Assembly (NCBI GenBank): GCA_022447495.1
Contig: JAKVBH010000005.1
Span: forward strand, 1 to 54,010
Length of the DNA: 54,010 bases
Source: Marinovum sp.
GTDB lineage: Bacteria > Pseudomonadota > Alphaproteobacteria > Rhodobacterales > Rhodobacteraceae
Direction: 5' to 3'
Every line of letters starts with the position of its first letter. The first letter of the stretch is position 1. The notes under the pieces were generated by a model. It saw only the letters and a program-made list of their open reading frames with translations, had not been told where the DNA came from and made no database searches. The translations under genes were made by a program, and so were the position numbers. Positions 46,350 to 54,010 of the stretch are shown piece after piece.

Positions 46350-47023
46350 TGCGCGCCGCCGTATTGGTCTTTCCCGGATCCAACTGCGACCGAGACCTGG
46401 CGCGTGGCTTTGAGACCTCGGGTTGCGATGTCGAGATGGTGTGGCACAAAGATACCGCGTTGCCTCAGGGCGTAGACATCGTGGGTGTTCCCGGCGGGTT
46501 TTCCTACGGCGACTACCTGCGGTGTGGTGCGATCGCGGCCAACTCGCCTATTTGTTCCGAATTGAAGTCGCACGCGGATCGCGGTGGTTACGTGCTTGGC
46601 GTTTGCAATGGCTTTCAGGTGCTGACGGAAACAGGGCTTTTGCCAGGGGCCCTAATGCGCAACGCGCGCCTCAAGTTCGTCTGCCGGAACCAAATTCTTC
46701 AGGTGGCCACAACCAACAGCGCCTTCACATCACAGTACACCCAAGGACAAGAGCTCAGGATCCCTATCGCACACCACGATGGCAACTACTTCGCAGAACC
46801 GAGCACGCTCGACGTGCTCGCAGCTGAGGACCGCGTCGCATTTCGGTATCTCGACAATCCCAATGGTTCGCAAGGCGACATTGCTGGGGTACTATCGGCC
46901 AATCGGCGCGTCTTGGGCATGATGCCGCACCCCGAACGGGCGTGTGACCCAGCCCAAGGTGGCACAGATGGCACTGGCATGTTTGCCGGTTTGGCCAAAA
47001 TACTTCAGCAGGAGCATGCTTAA
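46349..47023 (+). CDS. purQ: FGAM synthase glutaminase subunit PurQ
   Basis: Class I glutamine amidotransferase that feeds ammonia to PurL. It is 224 aa, with the nucleophile in [12 protein letters not shown] (Cys86) and the His and Glu of the triad in [28 protein letters not shown] is typical. The start codon overlaps the purS stop by 1 nt. Confidence 0.96.
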   Translation: MRAAVLVFPGSNCDRDLARGFETSGCDVEMVWHKDTALPQGVDIVGVPGGFSYGDYLRCGAIAANSPICSELKSHADRGGYVLGVCNGFQVLTETGLLPGALMRNARLKFVCRNQILQVATTNSAFTSQYTQGQELRIPIAHHDGNYFAEPSTLDVLAAEDRVAFRYLDNPNGSQGDIAGVLSANRRVLGMMPHPERACDPAQGGTDGTGMFAGLAKILQQEHA

Positions 47024-47073
47024 TCTCAGGCTCTTGGCTTGTGAGGTATACATAGCCGATCTATTCTTAACCA

Positions 47074-48897
47074 ATGGTCGACGAGACATTCCAGACTGCG
47101 AAAATTACAGAAAATCGTGAACGCGCGCGCGCGTGGCGGTTGCGGATTTCGCTCGTCTTATTACTCGTTGCCTGTGTCGCGACCGTCATTTTCACTCATC
47201 GGTTTCTAACCGAGCGCTTTACCGCGGCAACAGCGAACCGCGCACAGGTCCGGTTGGCACTCTACTCGGGGAATGTTCTTTCCGAGTTGCGGCGCAATGC
47301 AATTGTGCCCCAACTCTTGGCGCGCGATCCGGCGCTGATCACGGCGCTGACGTCGGGAGATTTTTCCCAATCGACCCAGCGTCTTATCTCGTTTGTCGAA
47401 GAAATTGGGGCCGCGTCTTTGATGCTCCTCAATGCTGAGGGGCGGGTCGTGGCAGCGACGGATCGCAACACGTTGAGCTCAATGTTCCCGAGTGAACCGT
47501 TTTTCCTCGACGCGCTCCGGGCGGAAACGACGGTGTTTTCCGCGATGGAGCGTGAAGCTGGTGGCTTTCGTTTCACGTACTCACGCAGGTTAGAAAGCGG
47601 GGCAGATCCCGTGGGCGTAATCGTTGTGGAGGTCGACCTGGCTAAGTTCGAACGGGCTTGGTCCGGGATTTCTGACGCGCTTTTGGTGCTCGACAGTGCG
47701 GGTACGGTCATTTTGGCCACAGAACCCCGTTGGCGCGGGAAACTTGAAGCTGAAGCTATCGCAGCAGCCCCGCCACAGACGGCTATAGAGCGTGCGATCC
47801 TCGCGACAACTGATTGGGCGGCCCTAGATCCGGACGCGGTGCGTCTCGAAGGCTCGCCCGTGTTGCGCATGGAAAGTGAGGTTTCATTCCGAGGCTGGCG
47901 GATTGTGAGCTTTACACCCTACGCCTCCGTGCGGGAACGCGTAAACGGCGTTTTGGCACTGGAAATCATGTTCTTTGCGATTCTGTTGGCACTGGTCTTC
48001 TATTTTCTGAACCGAAAAACCGCGGTGCGAATGGCGCTCTTTCAACGCGAGTCGGCAGAGCTTCGCGTATTGAACGCGCGCCTCCAGCGGGAAATTGCCG
48101 AGCGTGAACGGGTTCAAAAGACCCTGGCAGTTGCAGAACAAACCCTGGCGCAGAGCTCAAAATTGGCCGCGTTGGGGGAAATGTCTGCGGCTGTCAGCCA
48201 CGAGTTGAACCAACCTTTAGCGGCGATGAAAACCTACCTGGCTGGCGCGCGCCTTCTCATCACACGAAACCGTCCAGATGAGGCTCTTTCGAGCTTTAAA
48301 CGCGTCGATGATTTGCTCGACCGAATGGGTGCTATCACGCGTCAACTAAAGTCTTATGCGCGGAAGGGCGCGGACCATCTGAGCCCTGTGGACATTAGGG
48401 ATGCCTTGGCATCGGCGATGTCGATGATGGAACCGCAGCTCAAGCAACGACAGGTCGATGTGGCCCGTGTTTTGCCCCATAAGCAAGTCATGGTGAATGG
48501 CGATCGGGTCCGCATCGAACAAGTCATGGTCAACCTCTTGCGCAACGCCATGGATGCCACCAAGGGCGTGTGCGACCCACGCATTGAAGTGATTTTGGCT
48601 GCGGGCGAAATCGCCGCCCTGTCCGTGCGTGACAACGGCCATGGGATTGAAGATCTCGATGCTCTTTTTGAGCCGTTTTACACGACCAAACAGCCGGGGG
48701 ACGGGGTGGGTCTAGGGCTTGCCATCTCCTCTGGCATCGTGAACGACTTGGGTGGCAGATTGACGGCGCGCAACTCCGAGCACGGGGGCGCAGTCTTTGA
48801 AATGCGGTTGCCGATCTTGGGGTCCGACGACGTTTCGGACGGTGACGAGACAGTAGCCAAGAGTGAACGTGGCCCAAACATAGACGCCGCGGAATGA
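47074..48897 (+). CDS. DctB-like sensor histidine kinase
   Basis: A 607-aa membrane kinase of the C4-dicarboxylate sensor type. TM1 is at about 24-45, a double-PDC periplasmic domain follows (about 46-290, with AATDRNTLSSMFPSEPFF), then TM2 (about 292-313), a coiled linker, and the transmitter: VSHELNQPLAAMKTYLAGAR with His376, N box MVNLLRNAMDA, and G boxes VRDNGHGIEDL and GLGLAISSGI. It is followed after 10 nt by the dctD-like regulator. No dicarboxylate transporter is near, so the ligand is not certain. Confidence 0.88.
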   Translation: MVDETFQTAKITENRERARAWRLRISLVLLLVACVATVIFTHRFLTERFTAATANRAQVRLALYSGNVLSELRRNAIVPQLLARDPALITALTSGDFSQSTQRLISFVEEIGAASLMLLNAEGRVVAATDRNTLSSMFPSEPFFLDALRAETTVFSAMEREAGGFRFTYSRRLESGADPVGVIVVEVDLAKFERAWSGISDALLVLDSAGTVILATEPRWRGKLEAEAIAAAPPQTAIERAILATTDWAALDPDAVRLEGSPVLRMESEVSFRGWRIVSFTPYASVRERVNGVLALEIMFFAILLALVFYFLNRKTAVRMALFQRESAELRVLNARLQREIAERERVQKTLAVAEQTLAQSSKLAALGEMSAAVSHELNQPLAAMKTYLAGARLLITRNRPDEALSSFKRVDDLLDRMGAITRQLKSYARKGADHLSPVDIRDALASAMSMMEPQLKQRQVDVARVLPHKQVMVNGDRVRIEQVMVNLLRNAMDATKGVCDPRIEVILAAGEIAALSVRDNGHGIEDLDALFEPFYTTKQPGDGVGLGLAISSGIVNDLGGRLTARNSEHGGAVFEMRLPILGSDDVSDGDETVAKSERGPNIDAAE

Positions 48898-48907
48898 TGG
48901 AGTCTCT

Positions 48908-50245
48908 ATGACCAAGCTCATGAAAATCGCCATTGTCGATGACGAACAAGACATGCGCCAATCGATTGGCCAATGGCTTGCTTTGTCTGGGTATGACACG
49001 GAAACCTACGGCTCCGCCGAAGACGCACTCAGGTCGATCACGCCCGATTATCCAGGCATCGTCATTACGGACATTCGCATGCCAGGCATGGATGGTATGG
49101 CATTCCTTAAGCGCCTGATGGGCACCGACTCAAGCTTGCCCGTGATTATGATCACGGGGCATGGTGACGTGCCAATGGCGGTGGAAGCGATGCGCGTGGG
49201 CGCCTACGATTTTCTGGAAAAGCCATTCAATCCTGACACAATGAGCCAATTGGCCAAGAAGGCCGTTAACGCACGCCGTATGACCCTCGATAGCCGCGCA
49301 TTGCGCAAAGAGCTTGGCGACGGGGGGCAAATCATGAAAAAGCTCATAGGTGCGAGCCCCGCCATGGAACGTCTGCGCGAAGACATTTTGGATTTGGGCC
49401 AGGCCGACGGACATGTCTTGATCAATGGCGAAACTGGGACCGGAAAAACCCTCATTGCTCACGCGCTTCATGCGGTCTCCAATCGCGCGGGCAAACGGTT
49501 TGTGGTTTTGTCCTGCGGGGCCTTTGATGAACAGACATTGGTCAGGCGCCTCTTTGGCCCCATGAATCCAGAAGACGCACAATTGCCAGCGGTGGAACAG
49601 GCGCGTGGCGGTACTCTTGTGCTTGAAGACATTGAGTCACTCACGGATTCTGCCCAAGCGCGGCTGCTCAATCTGATCAATGAACAGGGCTCGCCGCCCG
49701 AGACCCGCATCATCGCGATCTGCAATCTTCAGGAACAGAACCTGACCTGCGAGGACGCGTTACGCTCGGATCTCTATTACCGCTTGGCCGCCTTGAGCAT
49801 CACCGTCCCGCCGTTGCGCCAGCGCGGTAAAGATATTTTGATGCTCTTCACGCAACTTGCAGATCAATTCGCCGAAGACTACGGCTGTGATGCGCCAGAG
49901 GTCACTGCCCAAGAGGCGGCCCAACTTATGCAAGCGCCTTGGCCTGGTAATGTGCGCCAATTGATCAACGTGGCTGAGCGTGCTGTCCTGCAATCGCGAC
50001 GCGGCTCGGGCACCATCGCGTCGCTGTTGATGACCGACAACGAGGAGATGCAGCCGGTGATGACCACCGACGGCAAGCCACTTAAGGAATATGTCGAAGC
50101 CTTTGAACGTATGCTTATCGACAATACGATGCGGCGTCACAAAGGCTCGATTGCCAGCGTTATGGATGAGCTGCGTCTGCCGCGTCGCACATTGAACGAG
50201 AAAATGGCCAAATACGGGCTCCAGAGATCCGACTACCTCAGATGA
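48908..50245 (+). CDS. DctD-like AAA+ response regulator lacking GAFTGA
   Basis: A 445-aa regulator: receiver domain (1-120, phospho-acceptor Asp55 in VITDIRMPGMDG), AAA+ domain with Walker A GETGTGKT at 174-181, and a FIS-type C-terminal helix-turn-helix. Two features are abnormal. The loop that contacts sigma-54 (GAFTGA) is missing: after LVRRLFGP the sequence goes straight to MNPEDAQLPAVEQARGGTL. Walker B reads LVLEDI in place of the usual LFLDEI, so its Asp and Glu are swapped. It probably does not open sigma-54 promoters. Paired with the upstream kinase. Confidence 0.85.
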   Translation: MTKLMKIAIVDDEQDMRQSIGQWLALSGYDTETYGSAEDALRSITPDYPGIVITDIRMPGMDGMAFLKRLMGTDSSLPVIMITGHGDVPMAVEAMRVGAYDFLEKPFNPDTMSQLAKKAVNARRMTLDSRALRKELGDGGQIMKKLIGASPAMERLREDILDLGQADGHVLINGETGTGKTLIAHALHAVSNRAGKRFVVLSCGAFDEQTLVRRLFGPMNPEDAQLPAVEQARGGTLVLEDIESLTDSAQARLLNLINEQGSPPETRIIAICNLQEQNLTCEDALRSDLYYRLAALSITVPPLRQRGKDILMLFTQLADQFAEDYGCDAPEVTAQEAAQLMQAPWPGNVRQLINVAERAVLQSRRGSGTIASLLMTDNEEMQPVMTTDGKPLKEYVEAFERMLIDNTMRRHKGSIASVMDELRLPRRTLNEKMAKYGLQRSDYLR

Positions 50246-50261
50246 CATTTGCGCAGGCGGC

Positions 50262-50980
50262 TTGGGCGCAAGGTCGACTTTTGAGATATACCAACTGAAG
50301 ACTTGTGGTGCTGCAAACAAGCCCATCGCACCTAAAAGCCCCGTGGCCAAGCGGGTGGCCGAGCGCCATGATATGCCCATTTGGCCCTCTTACCTCGTGG
50401 GCGAAGCTGGTGGTATTAAACACGACGATCACGGCATCTTGACGGCGCACGCCTCTTGTTGGGACAGCAACAATCGCATTCCTGGCCTAAGCCGTGTCGC
50501 ACTCGGAGAGCGATTGGAGCGGGCCTACGGAGCAGAGCACATCATTTGATTTGGTCCGCCGATGGCGTTTGAGATCAGGACATCACCGACTGACACATCG
50601 ACAGCCTCGCGCGATTTACAGGAGCGGGCAGGGTGTTGATCAACCTGCCGGACTATGCCGACCTCCGTGATCCGTTCCATGTGGCCGCATTAGACCCCCA
50701 CGATGCGCTCGAAGTGGCTGGGATGGAGAATGACGAGGTCCCCGAACCCGCAGTGAGCCGTCTGTAAGATACTGGGATTTGTAGCTTCCTATTTAACTGC
50801 TACGCGTGGAACGGCGCGATCATTTTGGCGCCGTTCGGAGATCCTGAAAAAGACATGATTTAGCGTGACGCTTTGGCGCGACACTACCCTATTCTGGATA
50901 TCATTGCGTTGAATTTGAATCCGCGCGGCGAGCTTGACGGTGACATTCATTGTGCGACGCAAAAGGTGCCGCTCGCGTAG
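50262..50980 (+). pseudogene. Decayed agmatine deiminase
   Basis: Three frames together give the C-terminal part of an agmatine/peptidyl-arginine deiminase: ERHDMPIWPSYLVGEAGGIK, NNRIPGLSRVALGERLERAY, GAEHII, a TGA, then after a frameshift near 50561 DITD, a TGA, HIDSLARFTGAGRVLINLPD, and later NGAIILAPFGDPEKDM, a stop, ALARHYPILDIIALNLNPRG and GDIHCATQKVPLA. At least four stops and more than one frameshift are seen. The N-terminal half is absent. The enzyme hydrolyses agmatine to N-carbamoylputrescine, so this copy is dead. Confidence 0.8.
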
Positions 50981-51027
50981 CTTACGCATGCGTCTGGTCT
51001 GTTATCGAAACTTCGGTCCGGGATGGA

Positions 51028-51729
51028 CTAGAGCCGGTACCCGCCGTTCACATCCAAAATATGGCCCGTGATAGCTTTGGCTGCATCGGTGGCAAGAAAC
51101 CGAGCCGCGTTGGCGATGTCATCAGGCGAGGCAAGCGTGCCCAACGCGGTTTGATCAACGAACAATTTGGTGAGCTCGTCAGGCCGTGGAGCCTCTGGAA
51201 TGTTGACCGCGCCAGGGGCCACTGCGTTCACACGGATGCCTTTGGGCCCAAGGGTTTTAGCGGCGATTTTCGTCCATGCTTCCAGCGCGGCTTTGGAGGC
51301 TGAGTAGCTTTGCGCACCCATCGCAGGGAGCCGCGCATTGGTGGAGGTGATGTTGATGATCACAGCACCAGTAGAGAGATGCGGCAACGCCGCAGCGGCA
51401 AGGGCCATCGGTGTGACCGCATTGAGCGTGTAGTTCGCCTTTGCCTTTGAAAAATCGAATCTTTCTGGGCTATCGGGCTCAATCACGCCAGCGTTGTTGA
51501 TGATGATGTCGAGGGTACCAAAGTGGTCGAAGACGCGGCTTGGAAGGCCTTGGATCGCCTTATCCTCCGTCAGATCGGCAGCAAGAGGTACCGCATTGGG
51601 GCAGTGCTCCAACACGGCGTCGGCCGGACTTTCGTGGGTGGTGAAGACCACATTGTGGTCCTCGTAGAACGCGCGCCCCATCGCAGATCCGAGGCCGCGC
51701 GCCCCGCCAGTGATCAAAACTGTTTTCAT
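51028..51729 (-). CDS. Short-chain dehydrogenase/reductase
   Basis: A 233-aa classical SDR oxidoreductase. The nucleotide motif is TGGARGLG (about 7-14), NNAG is at 78-81, and the catalytic Ser129, Tyr142 and Lys146 are in place (SYSASK). The ending ITGHILDVNGGYRL is typical. NAD or NADP cannot be decided. I start at ATG 51729 (MKTVLITGG). It lies 38 nt after aconitase on the same strand, so probably one transcript, but no link in pathway is evident. Confidence 0.85.
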   Translation of the reverse strand: MKTVLITGGARGLGSAMGRAFYEDHNVVFTTHESPADAVLEHCPNAVPLAADLTEDKAIQGLPSRVFDHFGTLDIIINNAGVIEPDSPERFDFSKAKANYTLNAVTPMALAAAALPHLSTGAVIINITSTNARLPAMGAQSYSASKAALEAWTKIAAKTLGPKGIRVNAVAPGAVNIPEAPRPDELTKLFVDQTALGTLASPDDIANAARFLATDAAKAITGHILDVNGGYRL

Positions 51730-51767
51730 AGTGCCAGCCTGAGACAAGGCGCGGGGCTTCGCAAGCG

Positions 51768-54010
<2,243 letters not shown>

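Overview
The window is chromosomal DNA from a marine alphaproteobacterium of the Rhodobacterales (Roseobacter group). The evidence is the run pyrH-frr-uppS-cdsA-rseP-bamA-ompH-fabZ-lpxA-lpxI-lpxB in the usual order, a DUF1476 zeta subunit of F1-ATPase, a DddL-type DMSP lyase, a stand-alone homocysteine methyltransferase with a separate corrinoid protein (the split methionine synthase of this group), and purC-purS-purQ. The genus cannot be fixed from the sequence alone.

Layout. 1-4650: an eroded HNH nuclease reading frame, tRNA-Asn, an MBL-fold hydrolase divergent from an EnvZ-like kinase, a small secreted protein, then relics of an IS200/IS605 and an IS1380 element, ending at a CAU tRNA with Ile2 identity marks. 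4820-10170: purM-purN, RNase D, a lipoprotein, SufE, SSB and a lytic transglycosylase. 10170-16640: a peptide-type ABC transporter read leftward (binding protein, two permeases) with an AraC-type regulator. Its only visible ATPase, just downstream, is a pseudogene. 16760-29520: miaA, then the rightward cell-envelope cluster (UMP kinase, RRF, undecaprenyl-PP synthase, CDP-DAG synthase, RseP, BamA, OmpH, FabZ, LpxA/I/B). dxr, which I expect between cdsA and rseP, is absent. 29600-38250: IalB-like protein, a probable small RNA, a HerA-like ATPase, a CorC-like protein, xerD with two upstream unknown genes, and aroK-aroB. 38330-42730: the one-carbon and sulfur block, with a homocysteine methyltransferase, a corrinoid protein, a DMSP lyase embedded in the corrinoid operon, and DUF1638, plus a radical SAM gene on the opposite strand. 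42790-47020: an MprF-like membrane enzyme, ATPase zeta subunit, purC-purS-purQ. 47070-54010: a DctB/DctD-like two-component pair whose regulator lacks the GAFTGA loop, an eroded agmatine deiminase, an SDR enzyme, and most of aconitase (cut by the window end).

How it works together. Most of the window is housekeeping: purine synthesis, outer-membrane and lipid A biogenesis, the shikimate pathway and tRNA modification. The most interesting block is 38.3-42.7 kb: the DMSP lyase sits 3 nt after the corrinoid protein gene and overlaps the DUF1638 gene by 4 nt, so DMSP cleavage is in the same transcript as methyl-transfer machinery. A second theme is gene decay: the HNH gene, both insertion sequences, the ABC ATPase and agmatine deiminase are all broken by several independent stops or deletions. 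Small features include two unlisted-size membrane or secreted ORFs, a probable antisense-to-Shine-Dalgarno sRNA at about 30.6 kb, and several intrinsic terminators.
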